From positions 246,629 through 310,628 of the forward strand of contig CAKVAS010000003.1 in assembly GCA_934725015.1 (NCBI GenBank): DNA of 64,000 bases, in the 5' to 3' direction. Below the pieces are notes generated by a model. It searched no databases. It was given only the letters and a program-made list of their open reading frames with translations, and was not told where the DNA came from. The DNA comes from an uncultured Bacteroidales bacterium (GTDB taxonomy: Bacteria > Bacteroidota > Bacteroidia > Bacteroidales > UBA932). A program made the translations under genes and the position numbers. Shown here in pieces: positions 28,537 through 36,466 of the stretch. Positions within the stretch are counted from its first letter, which is position 1. Every line of letters begins with the position of its first letter.

Positions 28537-29451
28537 ATGAAAATTCACAATTACATACTTGCACTTGCCGGAATGGCAGCGGCCGTGGCCGGGTGCAACA
28601 AGGCGGTAAATGTCTCTGAGGAAGTTAAGCCGGCCGAACCGTCGAAGTACATCACCGTGGCCACCGAAATCGGAACCCGCGTCACAACAAACGAAAACGG
28701 AGAGGAATCCTTCTCAGAGGGGGATGTAATCAGCGTCTATGCATGGACTGAAACGCCTCCTGCCGTGCCTGCGGCTGAAGGGCGCGTGGTGAACAACTCC
28801 CTTAACACGCTCAAGGGCGGAACCTGGAGCGCAGAGCCCCAGATGCTATGGAAGAACCCCGTGGATCCGCACTATTTCATCGGGATTTATCCGGCGACGA
28901 CCGATGCCGTAGCCGACCTCCAGGCAGGAGACTACAGCATTGACGTCACAGACCAGACAGGGAGCGACCTGCTCGTCGCCACGCGCCCCGATGGTGTCCG
29001 CTCCAACGAGAACCCCGTCGTGCTGGAGTTCAAGCATGTCATGGCAAAACTCATCGTGAAACTTAGCTACCGCAACCAGTGGCACGGGACACCGAACGTT
29101 GAAACCGTGACGATTCCGGGAGCGGCGACAAAGGCCAAGGTTAACTATTATACACGCGCCGTCACTGCGGAAGCGGGAACTCCTGACATCAGCATACCTC
29201 TGCCCATGGTGAAGGAAAACGAGCGGTATGAGTCGGTCATCATCCCGCAGACGGGTCTCAGGACAATCATTGTCCGCATCGGCGGCAAGAACTACAAATA
29301 CACTCACTCAAGCGACATCATACTTGAAGGAGGGAAATATACCACCGCAAATCTCCTCGTCGGCCGCGATGAAGTCACTCTCGGCGACATCACTATCAAG
29401 GATTGGGAAGAGGGAACTGAGATTACCGGAGGTGAAGCATCGAGCGACTAA
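28537..29451 (+). CDS. fimbrillin-family lipoprotein, likely pilus subunit (second copy)
   Basis: 304 residues from the ATG at 28537 (ATG at 28531 also possible), chosen because it starts the signal peptide ending in VAGCNKA. It has the same landmarks as its neighbour: FKHVMAKLIVKLSY, YESVIIPQTGLRTI and GGKYTTANLLVGRDEVTLGD followed by IKDWEEG. Last gene of the pilus operon, ending just before a strong terminator. Confidence 0.75.
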   Translation: MKIHNYILALAGMAAAVAGCNKAVNVSEEVKPAEPSKYITVATEIGTRVTTNENGEESFSEGDVISVYAWTETPPAVPAAEGRVVNNSLNTLKGGTWSAEPQMLWKNPVDPHYFIGIYPATTDAVADLQAGDYSIDVTDQTGSDLLVATRPDGVRSNENPVVLEFKHVMAKLIVKLSYRNQWHGTPNVETVTIPGAATKAKVNYYTRAVTAEAGTPDISIPLPMVKENERYESVIIPQTGLRTIIVRIGGKNYKYTHSSDIILEGGKYTTANLLVGRDEVTLGDITIKDWEEGTEITGGEASSD

Positions 29452-29493
29452 CCGAACTCTTACTTAACATACAAACAACACACAACAACGTTG

Positions 29494-29533
29494 CACCCGC
29501 GCAGGAAGTGATTTCGTGCGCGGGTGTGTTTTC
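29494..29533 (+). terminator. terminator of the pilus operon
   Basis: A 10-bp perfect GC-rich inverted repeat (CACCCGCGCA at 29494-29503 with its complement at 29517-29526), 13-nt loop, followed by TGTTTT. Confidence 0.85.
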
Positions 29534-29586
29534 ATCATGCTTGGGCGGGCGCTACGGTGATACGGCCGCCCTCGTCCGAGCGTATG

Positions 29587-29814
29587 CTACAGGCGGGACT
29601 TTATGACCCGTATGGCCGTGAGAACAATCCTGTCGAGAGGAACGGTTCCGGAGAGACGGCGGATGCCGGCGGCAATAAGCCCTGCCGGGGTGCAGGTTTC
29701 GCGCACGTCCCGCAGGCTGTCGATGACTTCCTTGCCCTTCACATCCAGCTTTTCCGAGATTTCCCTGCGGGCGGCGTCGAGGGAGTCCATATCCCTTATT
29801 TCAGCGTACTTCAT
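29587..29814 (-). CDS. small hypothetical protein, last gene of the pheS operon
   Basis: 75 residues. Its start overlaps the stop of the holin-like gene by 4 nt (ATGA), which supports real translation. The N-terminal half is charged and helical (DSLDAARREISEKLDVKGKE); the C-terminal half is weakly amphipathic (AGLIAAGIRRL). No family recognised. Its steady pairing with YtxH and holin-like membrane proteins suggests an envelope-associated role. Confidence 0.55.
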   Translation of the reverse strand: MKYAEIRDMDSLDAARREISEKLDVKGKEVIDSLRDVRETCTPAGLIAAGIRRLSGTVPLDRIVLTAIRVIKSRL

Positions 29815-30176
29815 TCCTCTCCTCCCCCTTCACCCTCGAAGAACAATCCTATGAACATCCTCACAAGTCCGTTCAGAAAAAGCCTTTTCCTCAGCAGGAA
29901 CAGGACCAGCATGACGAGCAGGAAAAAGGCGGCGACGATGAAAGCCCCGGCCGCATAGTTTCCGAGCAGTTCCCCGATCAGAAGCACCCCGCCGAAGGCA
30001 AGCGCCATGAGCACGATGCCCCCGAGAGTCAGGAACATGATTGAGAGCAGCAGCTTGTTCAGCGTGGCCGAAAGCCCCTTGGCGGTTCTGAGCTTCAGGT
30101 CGTCAATCTTCAGATCGACATATTCCGCAGTTCCTGCCGCCAGTTCTTCCGCGGATTTGGTAAAACGGCTCTCCAT
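29811..30176 (-). CDS. phage-holin-like (Phage_holin_3_6 type) membrane protein
   Basis: 121 residues. An N-terminal amphipathic helix (about 1-45, LKIDDLKLRTAKGLSATLNK) is followed by two long hydrophobic segments (about 43-67 and 75-95) and a charged tail. This is the layout of the holin superfamily III proteins found beside YtxH genes in many chromosomes, where they are not linked to phage. The ATG overlaps the YtxH stop by one base. Confidence 0.75.
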   Translation of the reverse strand: MESRFTKSAEELAAGTAEYVDLKIDDLKLRTAKGLSATLNKLLLSIMFLTLGGIVLMALAFGGVLLIGELLGNYAAGAFIVAAFFLLVMLVLFLLRKRLFLNGLVRMFIGLFFEGEGGGEE

Positions 30177-30556
30177 CAGGCAATGTCAATTTCTCTTCCG
30201 GCAGCATCCCCGGCGTTCTCCCCATCTTTTCCATCAGAATCCCCGGCCTCTTCCATGGCCTCCGCAAGTGCCTTCTCAAGCCTGTCGAGCCGCTCCGAAA
30301 TCCGCGACCGCACGGAATCCCTGATTTCCTCCCCCTCTTCCCTCAGCACATCCCTCAGTTCCTCAATGTCGCCCTTCACCGCCGCGGCCCTTCGGGCAGC
30401 CGAAGCATAGGTGTCCTTGGCCAGATCACAGCCGTCCTTTGCCGCCGTCCTTATCCTGCGGCGCGTCACCTCACCCCTCTCCGGAGCGAACAGAACGCCG
30501 AGCGCAGCCCCCACAGCCGCCCCGGCAACAAATGAAATCAACGAATTCTCTTTCAT
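30176..30556 (-). CDS. YtxH domain protein
   Basis: 126 residues. The start is a Gly/Ala-rich membrane segment (ISFVAGAAVGAALGVLFAPERGEVTRRRI), the defining YtxH motif, followed by a long charged helix (about residues 45-105) and an acidic tail. YtxH proteins are stress-linked envelope proteins of unclear biochemistry. It starts 2 nt after the pheS stop. Confidence 0.78.
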   Translation of the reverse strand: MKENSLISFVAGAAVGAALGVLFAPERGEVTRRRIRTAAKDGCDLAKDTYASAARRAAAVKGDIEELRDVLREEGEEIRDSVRSRISERLDRLEKALAEAMEEAGDSDGKDGENAGDAAGREIDIA

Positions 30557-30558
30557 GA

Positions 30559-31584
30559 TCAGATGGAGGTTTCGAATTCCTTGAGGAAGCGGAGGTCGTT
30601 TTCAAAGTAGTTGCGGAGATCCTTGACCTGCCATTTTAGCATGGCTATGCGCTCGACGCCCATTCCGAAGGCGAAGCCGCTGTACTTTTTGCTGTCGATG
30701 CCGGAGGCTTCAAGGACGTTCGGATCGACCATGCCGCAGCCGAGGATTTCGAGCCAGCCGGTTCCCTTGCAGATGTTGCAGCCCTTGCCGTGGCAGATGT
30801 TGCAGCTGACATCGACCTCTGCGGAAGGCTCCGTGAACGGGAAGTAGGACGGGCGCATACGGATTTTCGTCTCCGGACCGAACATCTCGCGGGCGAAGAG
30901 GAGAATGGCCTGCTTCATGTCGGCGAAGGTCACGCCCTCGTCGATGTAGAGCCCCTCGACCTGATGGAAGATGCAGTGTGCGCGGGCGGAGATGGCCTCG
31001 TTGCGGAAGACGCGGCCCGGGCAGACGATGCGGATAGGGAGCGGAAGCTTCTCCATGGCACGCACCTGAACAGAGGAAGTGTGGGTGCGGAGGAGAACCG
31101 GATTATGTCCGGAAGTCACGAAGAAGGTGTCCTGCATATCGCGCGCGGGGTGCTCCGGCGGGAAGTTCAGGGCCTCGAACACATGATAGTCGTCCTCGAT
31201 TTCCGGTCCCTCGGCGACATCGTAGCCGAACTTGCGGAAAATCTCGACGATTTCCTCACGGACGAGCGAAACCGGGTGGCGGGAGCCGAGAGCGACGGGG
31301 TCGCCGGGGAGAGTGCAGTCGAACGACGGGGCGGACGCGGCCTGCTGCGACTCGGCCGCTGCCCTGAGTTCCTCAATCTTCGCCGTAGCCGCCTGCTTGA
31401 GCTGGTTCAGCTTCTGACCGAACTCGCGCTTCATTTCAGGAGCGACCCCGCGAAATTCGTCGAAGAGCTGTGTAATCTCGCCCTTCTTTCCGAGAAGGCG
31501 TACCCTCGCAGCCTCTATTTCCTGTTCCTTAAGATCTTTAAGTCCCTCTATTTCAGAGAGAATCGCATCAATCTTCTCTTTCAT
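30559..31584 (-). CDS. pheS: phenylalanine-tRNA ligase alpha subunit
   Basis: 341 residues from the ATG at 31584, chosen because MKEKIDAILSEIEGLKD is the family N-terminus. The coiled-coil tRNA-binding arm (1-95) is followed by the class II catalytic core: motif 1 region (HPVSLVREEIVEIF), motif 2 (RIVCPGRVFRNEAISARAHC) and motif 3 (GFAFGMGVERIAMLKW). Charges tRNA-Phe as part of the alpha2-beta2 enzyme; pheT is not in the window. It heads a four-gene unit with YtxH and holin-like genes. Confidence 0.97.
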   Translation of the reverse strand: MKEKIDAILSEIEGLKDLKEQEIEAARVRLLGKKGEITQLFDEFRGVAPEMKREFGQKLNQLKQAATAKIEELRAAAESQQAASAPSFDCTLPGDPVALGSRHPVSLVREEIVEIFRKFGYDVAEGPEIEDDYHVFEALNFPPEHPARDMQDTFFVTSGHNPVLLRTHTSSVQVRAMEKLPLPIRIVCPGRVFRNEAISARAHCIFHQVEGLYIDEGVTFADMKQAILLFAREMFGPETKIRMRPSYFPFTEPSAEVDVSCNICHGKGCNICKGTGWLEILGCGMVDPNVLEASGIDSKKYSGFAFGMGVERIAMLKWQVKDLRNYFENDLRFLKEFETSI

Positions 31585-31673
31585 GACACGTATAATTATA
31601 AAATATGCTTCAAAACGCCGCAAGACGGCCGGGATGACCGGACGCACGCTCCGGCATCAGCCGTTTCAACCTG

Positions 31674-31681
31674 CAAATATA
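31674..31681 (-). promoter_or_regulatory. -7 element of the pheS operon
   Basis: CAAATATA on the plus strand equals TATATTTG on the minus strand, a match to TAnnTTTG about 90 nt upstream of the pheS start. No convincing -33 element. Confidence 0.4.
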
Positions 31682-31744
31682 ATGATTTTTCCCGAAGTCC
31701 TAAAGCCCGGGCTGTCCCTCAGGAGCAGCGTCAGTCCAAGCGAG

Positions 31745-32155
31745 TCACCTTGCCGAAGCCCCCTGACGCTTGGCCTCACGCTTCGCACGGGCCTTCTGAG
31801 CCTTGCCGGCGCCCTGCTTGAGGTAGAGCTCCCACTGCCCGTCGGTGAAGAAACGGCGGAAAGTCCTGTCAATCTGATCCATCCACTTGTCCTGGACGCC
31901 CTGGTATATCGCGGAGTTTGCCACCTTGTTCGCCTGGAGCCGCTTCATCTCCGCATCCATTTCCATATAGTCGTGGACAAGAGTGGAATCCACATAGAAA
32001 AGCTGCCAGTCCTCAAGCTTCACCGTGCGCTGGAGCCGCTCGGTTTCCTTTTCGGCGATTTCGTAGAAGTCAGGTTCCTCCTGTTCCTGGGCGCGGACGA
32101 CGAAAGTGCCGAGAACGAGAGCCGTGACGACGAGAAATGTACGTTTCATTTTCAT
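31745..32155 (-). CDS. conserved secreted hypothetical protein
   Basis: 136 residues from the ATG at 32155. An upstream ATG at 32185 is ruled out because it lies before the predicted transcription start. A signal peptide (MKRTFLVVTALVLGTFVVRA) is followed by a helical, charged mature protein with WQLFYVDSTLVHDY and FFTDGQWELYLKQG blocks and a basic tail. I believe similar small proteins are widespread in Bacteroidales, without known function. It is divergent from cdaA, separated by the 44-bp repeat array. Confidence 0.65.
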   Translation of the reverse strand: MKMKRTFLVVTALVLGTFVVRAQEQEEPDFYEIAEKETERLQRTVKLEDWQLFYVDSTLVHDYMEMDAEMKRLQANKVANSAIYQGVQDKWMDQIDRTFRRFFTDGQWELYLKQGAGKAQKARAKREAKRQGASAR

Positions 32156-32171
32156 ATCGCTCATTTTTGCA

Positions 32172-32203
32172 CAAAGATATCTCACTCCGTTCGATATGAC
32201 AAA
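32172..32203 (-). promoter_or_regulatory. promoter of the secreted hypothetical gene
   Basis: On the minus strand TTTG (complement of 32200-32203) and TATCTTTG (complement of 32172-32179) are 20 nt apart. It overlaps the start of the 44-bp repeat array. Confidence 0.7.
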
Positions 32204-32400
32204 AAAATGTTAGGCGACATGACTATAAAGACGAAACTATATGGCGAAAAATGTTAGGCGATATGACTATAAAGACGAAACTATATGGCAAAAAATGTTA
32301 GGCGACATGACTATAAAGACGAAACTATATGGCAAAAAATGTTAGGCGATATGACTATAAAGACGAAACTATATGGCAAAAAATGTTAGGCGACATGACG
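32204..32400 (+). repeat. 44-bp tandem repeat array, four full units and a partial fifth
   Basis: The marker TAGGCGA recurs at 32211, 32255, 32299, 32343 and 32387, always 44 nt apart. Each unit contains ATGTTAGGCGA, then ATGACTATAAAGACG, then AAACTATATGGC. Units 1, 3 and 5 have GCGACATGA and units 2 and 4 have GCGATATGA, so the array may have grown by an 88-bp duplication. The fifth unit breaks off and leads into the cdaA -7 element. No gene and no unique spacers. Confidence 0.92.
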
Positions 32401-32418
32401 ATAAAAATCGTAACTTTG
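32387..32418 (+). promoter_or_regulatory. candidate promoter of cdaA
   Basis: TAACTTTG at 32411-32418 matches TAnnTTTG. The -33 position falls in the partial fifth repeat unit (GTTAG), which is a poor TTTG match. Confidence 0.5.
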
Positions 32419-32453
32419 CATCCGGATTCCGTTAACGAGAGACGGAACTGACA

Positions 32454-33254
32454 ATGGATATGGTACTTGGAGCATTCGGCTTTCTGAATTTTTCTGTCAC
32501 GGACCTTCTGGACATCTTCCTGATTGCCCTCGTGATTTTCTATGCCTTCAAGTCCATCCGGGGGACATCGGCGATGAACATCCTCATCGCAATCATCACC
32601 CTGTTCTTCGCCAAGGTCATTGTCTCCGCCTTCGGGATGAAGATGATGACCGAACTGCTGTCCGTCATACTCGACGTCGGCTCGCTGGCGCTGATTGTCA
32701 TCTTCCAGCCGGAAATCCGGCGGTTCCTGATGCATTTCGGGCAGAAATACATGATTGGAAAGAAGGGCAACCGATTTCTGGACAAACTGTTCGGGCGAGG
32801 GGGAAGTCAGGCAGCGAGCAGCGACACCGTGAAGGAAATAGCCGAGGCCTGCAACTCCATGTCGGAGACGAAGACCGGGGCGCTGATCGTGATTCCCGGG
32901 ATGTCGTCGCTGGACTCAATCGTCGAGACGGGCGACAGGCTCGACGCGATTGTGAACCGCCGCCTGCTGATGAACCTCTTCTTCAAGAACTCGCCGCTGC
33001 ATGACGGCGCGGTGATAATCAGCGGAAACCGCGTGGAGGCGGCCAGATGCACGCTTCCGATAAGCGAGCGCGACCTTCCCCCGCAGTTCGGGATGAGGCA
33101 CAAGGCTGCGGCGGGCATATCAGAGGTGACGGATGCCTCGGTGGTGGTCGTCTCCGAGGAAACCGGGCACATAACCTTTTTCAAGGACGGGAACTACACT
33201 GAAATAAACAATCTCAACGAGCTCAAGCTGCTGCTGAGCGAAGCTATGAAATGA
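32454..33254 (+). CDS. cdaA: diadenylate cyclase, CdaA type
   Basis: 266 residues with three N-terminal membrane segments (about 15-95) and a DAC domain. It makes cyclic di-AMP from two ATP at the inner membrane. The metal-binding DGA motif (Asp184-Gly-Ala, in LHDGAVII) is intact. The RHR motif reads Arg215-His-Lys217 (GMRHKAA), a conservative change. c-di-AMP controls osmolyte transport and wall homeostasis in other bacteria. It is followed 19 nt later by mutS2. folP, often next to it in Bacteroidota, is absent. Confidence 0.93.
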   Translation: MDMVLGAFGFLNFSVTDLLDIFLIALVIFYAFKSIRGTSAMNILIAIITLFFAKVIVSAFGMKMMTELLSVILDVGSLALIVIFQPEIRRFLMHFGQKYMIGKKGNRFLDKLFGRGGSQAASSDTVKEIAEACNSMSETKTGALIVIPGMSSLDSIVETGDRLDAIVNRRLLMNLFFKNSPLHDGAVIISGNRVEAARCTLPISERDLPPQFGMRHKAAAGISEVTDASVVVVSEETGHITFFKDGNYTEINNLNELKLLLSEAMK

Positions 33255-33273
33255 CCTGCGGAGGGAAGAAACG

Positions 33274-35838
33274 ATGGCAGAAGAAAAGGAAATCACGGGA
33301 AACGACGCCGAGTATTCAAGGCTTGAACAGAAGCTGGGCTTTGACAGGATAAGGGAGATAATCGCCGCGAGGTGCGCCACGGAATACGCCGCAGGCCGCG
33401 TGGCTGACGAGAAATTCTCCTCCTCCCCGTCCGAAATCGCGAAACGCCTGCGCCTTGCCGACGAGATGAGGCTCATCATGATGTTCGAGGAGAGTTTTCC
33501 GACAAACGGATATATCGATTCCATAGGATTTCTCCGTCCCCTCGAAAAGTCGTCGATATCCATAGACCTTCTTTCACTCCGCAAGCTCAGGACGACGCTC
33601 GAAACCCTCCGCAAGCTCACGGCATTCTTCGAGGACGTGAAGGACGGGGTATATCCTAACCTCAAGCGCATGGCGTCGGGAATCATGAACTTTTCCGAAG
33701 TGCAGAGGCGCATGGACGGGATTCTCGACAAATATTCCGAAGTCAAGGACACCGCGTCGGACGAGCTCTATGCGATTCGCCGGACACTGCGGGACAAGGA
33801 GGGAAGCATATCGAAGAGGATAAATCTCATTCTCCGGAGAGCGAAGGAGGAGGGGCTTGTCGATGGCGACGCGACGGTGACCATGCGCGACGGGAAGATG
33901 CTCATCCCCGTGCAGTCCGCGAACAAGAAGAAGTTCTCAGGCTTTGTCTATGACGAGTCCGCGTCCGGAAAGACCACCTACATCGAGCCCGCGGAAGTCG
34001 TCGAGCTTGACAATGAGATACGCGAGCTGAAGTTCGCCGAACAGCGCGAGATTGTCCGCATACTCTACGAGTTCACGGAGTTTCTGCGCCCATATATCCC
34101 CGAGCTCATCGACGCCTCGATATTCATCGGAGAAATCGACTTTCTCATGGCGAAGGCGCAGGTCGCGCTGGATTTCGTCTGCGGGATGCCTATAGTCTCG
34201 GACAACGGAGAGCTGAACCTGCGCAAGGCACGCCATCCGCTTCTGGAAAGGACTCTGAAAAAGGAGGGCAGACAGATTGTCCCGCTCAGTGCGAGTCTCA
34301 CGCCGGCGAAGCACATCCTCCTGATTTCCGGGCCTAACGCAGGAGGCAAGTCCGTCTGTCTCAAGACTTTCGGGCTGCTGCAGTATATGTTCCAGTGGGG
34401 TATGCTCATCCCGACGTCGGAAACATCGGAGCTGATGGTCTTCGACAGGATTATGGTGAGCATCGGCGACGACCAGTCCATCGAGAACGACCTCAGCACC
34501 TACAGTTCCTTCCTCGCGGACATGAAGCGGGTGCTGGCCGAGGCGGACTCCAGGACCCTCGTGCTCATCGACGAGTTCGGAAGCGGAACGGAGCCTGCTG
34601 CCGGAGGGGCGATTGCCGAGGCCATTCTCGCGGAACTCGACCGCAGGGGGGTCTATGGCGTGATTACCACCCACTACACCAACCTCAAGTTCTACGCATC
34701 CGGACAGACCGGGGTCATCAACGGCGCGATGATGTTCGACGCGAAGAACATCCTGCCGCTCTTCAAGCTGGAAATCGGCCTGCCGGGCAACTCGTTCGCC
34801 TTTGAACTGGCGCGCAAGATGGGCCTGCCGGAGCAGATTGTCAAGGACGCGGAGACCAGGGCCGGGGAAGAATATGTCGATATAGAGCGGAACCTGCGCA
34901 GGATTGCACGCAACCGCAGGGCGCTGGACGAGAAGCTGGAGCGCATAAAGAACACGGACAGGACTCTGGAGAACATCACCGACCGCTACCAGAAGGAGCT
35001 TGAGAACATCCGTCAGCTGAAGAAGGAGGTGCTTGACCAGGCGCACAGGGAGGCGGAGGAGATTGTGAAGGGAGCGAACAGGCAGGTGGAGAATACCATC
35101 CGCACAATCAGGGAGAAGCAGGCGCAGAAGGAGAGCACTCAGGAAGCGCGCAGGGATTTGCAGAATTTCATGTCCCTGCTTGCGGCAAAGAAGGAGCAGG
35201 AGCAGAAGGAGAAGGACGACTACATAGAGAAGAAGATACGCCAGCTGGACGAGAGGCGTGAGCGACGGGCTGCACGTGCAGTCCAGAGGGCCGACGAGGC
35301 GCAGAAGAAGCGTCTGGTCGAGGAGGCGGAGGAAAAGGCGCGTCAGGAGGCGTTCAGGAACGCTCCGCTGAAGGTCGGCGAGAAAATCCGCGTGAAGGAC
35401 AACGGTCTCGTCGGGGAGGTGACCAGAGTGTCGGCCAAGGCAGTGTTCGTGAACATCGGGAACATCTCCTCGAAGCTTCCCCTCGACAAGGTGGAGCGCA
35501 TCACCTCGAACGAATACAAGGAGGCGACCCGCAGCGAGAACCGCAACGTCTCCAAGGTCAGGTTCGACTCGTCGATTGCAGAGCGCAAGCTGAACTTCTC
35601 CACCGAGCTTGACATACGCGGAGAAAGGGTCGGGGAGGCTCTTGAGAAGGTCATGCACTATGTCGATGACGCGCTGATGCTCTCGGTTCCGTCGGTCCGA
35701 ATCATCACCGGCAAGGGCACGGGAGCGCTTCGGGAGGAGGTCCAGAAGCTGCTGCGCAGCACTCCGGGCGTGGCGTCGGTCAAGGACGAGCACATACAGT
35801 TCGGGGGCACGGGCGTGACGATTGTGACATTTGGATGA
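33274..35838 (+). CDS. mutS2: MutS2 family ATPase with Smr domain
   Basis: 854 residues. MutS core domains lead to the ATPase with Walker A GPNAGGKS (353-360), the signature STYSSFLADMKRVL and Walker B VLIDEFGSGTEP. A long charged coiled coil (about 520-700), a KOW/SH3-like segment and a C-terminal Smr nuclease domain (LDIRG at 779-783) follow. The second Smr motif, normally HGxGxG, reads TGKGTG with Thr812 in place of His. MutS2 proteins act on branched DNA or, in Bacillus, on collided ribosomes, not in mismatch repair. Probably co-transcribed with cdaA. Confidence 0.93.
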   Translation: MAEEKEITGNDAEYSRLEQKLGFDRIREIIAARCATEYAAGRVADEKFSSSPSEIAKRLRLADEMRLIMMFEESFPTNGYIDSIGFLRPLEKSSISIDLLSLRKLRTTLETLRKLTAFFEDVKDGVYPNLKRMASGIMNFSEVQRRMDGILDKYSEVKDTASDELYAIRRTLRDKEGSISKRINLILRRAKEEGLVDGDATVTMRDGKMLIPVQSANKKKFSGFVYDESASGKTTYIEPAEVVELDNEIRELKFAEQREIVRILYEFTEFLRPYIPELIDASIFIGEIDFLMAKAQVALDFVCGMPIVSDNGELNLRKARHPLLERTLKKEGRQIVPLSASLTPAKHILLISGPNAGGKSVCLKTFGLLQYMFQWGMLIPTSETSELMVFDRIMVSIGDDQSIENDLSTYSSFLADMKRVLAEADSRTLVLIDEFGSGTEPAAGGAIAEAILAELDRRGVYGVITTHYTNLKFYASGQTGVINGAMMFDAKNILPLFKLEIGLPGNSFAFELARKMGLPEQIVKDAETRAGEEYVDIERNLRRIARNRRALDEKLERIKNTDRTLENITDRYQKELENIRQLKKEVLDQAHREAEEIVKGANRQVENTIRTIREKQAQKESTQEARRDLQNFMSLLAAKKEQEQKEKDDYIEKKIRQLDERRERRAARAVQRADEAQKKRLVEEAEEKARQEAFRNAPLKVGEKIRVKDNGLVGEVTRVSAKAVFVNIGNISSKLPLDKVERITSNEYKEATRSENRNVSKVRFDSSIAERKLNFSTELDIRGERVGEALEKVMHYVDDALMLSVPSVRIITGKGTGALREEVQKLLRSTPGVASVKDEHIQFGGTGVTIVTFG

Positions 35839-35930
35839 CACGAGCTTCGTACTTGCGGAACACCTCTTTAGAGCTCTTGCAGCGAGAGTGGGTTCATGCC
35901 CCGAAGGACGGGATTTGAAAAAACGGATTT

Positions 35931-36308
35931 ATGATGGACAGCAGACAGGCAACAGGAAAGTTCGGTGAGGACATGGCGGCGGATTTCCTCGAAGGTAAGG
36001 GGTTTTCGATTCTTGCGCGGAACTGGCGCAGCGGGCACTATGAGCTTGACATCGTGGCGCTTGACGAGGCCGGAATACACTTCGTCGAGGTGCGTACGCG
36101 CATAAACCCGGAAATCCTTCCGCAGGAGACCGTAAATTCGCCCAAACAGCGCAAGGTCGTCGAGGCGGCGAAGCGTTTTCTGAAGGAGGAGGCCAACCGG
36201 AAATTTTCGGATTTCGAGGCATTTTTCGACGTTGTAGGCGTGAGTGTCGCCAATGACGGCACGGATTTGGAATATATCCCGCAGGCTTTCATACCAATGT
36301 ATAAATAG
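35931..36308 (+). CDS. yraN: YraN/UPF0102 family nuclease-like protein
   Basis: 125 residues (a second ATG one codon in is equally likely). The PD-(D/E)XK-like core is recognisable: GKFGEDMAADFLEGKGF, then YELDIVALDE and FVEVRTR. The family's usual GEID reads YELD and EVK reads EVR, so the putative Lys of the nuclease motif is Arg. Function of the family is unproven. Follows mutS2 by 92 nt. Confidence 0.85.
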   Translation: MMDSRQATGKFGEDMAADFLEGKGFSILARNWRSGHYELDIVALDEAGIHFVEVRTRINPEILPQETVNSPKQRKVVEAAKRFLKEEANRKFSDFEAFFDVVGVSVANDGTDLEYIPQAFIPMYK

Positions 36309-36466
36309 CCGCTGTAAAAAATTTTGATCAAACTTGTACAAAAACATAAAAGTTTTGAATCAGATTTTTGAGGATAGATTCATTTTTGAAGAGGGAGCAT
36401 ACCGGGCGTATGTGACCGATGAGAAAATGGATATAGACCAAAAAGATATTCAAAAACACTAAAATT

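Noticed and set aside
29811..30176. Holin-like gene as a sign of a prophage
   Set aside because: No other phage genes are nearby and the gene is coupled to pheS and YtxH, the usual chromosomal setting for this family.
32204..32400. 44-bp repeats considered as a CRISPR array
   Set aside because: The units abut each other with no unique spacers and no cas genes are present.
33937..35841. A 634-residue open frame antisense to mutS2
   Set aside because: uvrC-like case: the sense strand encodes an intact MutS2 with all motifs, and the antisense frame is a codon-bias artefact of its charged coiled coil.
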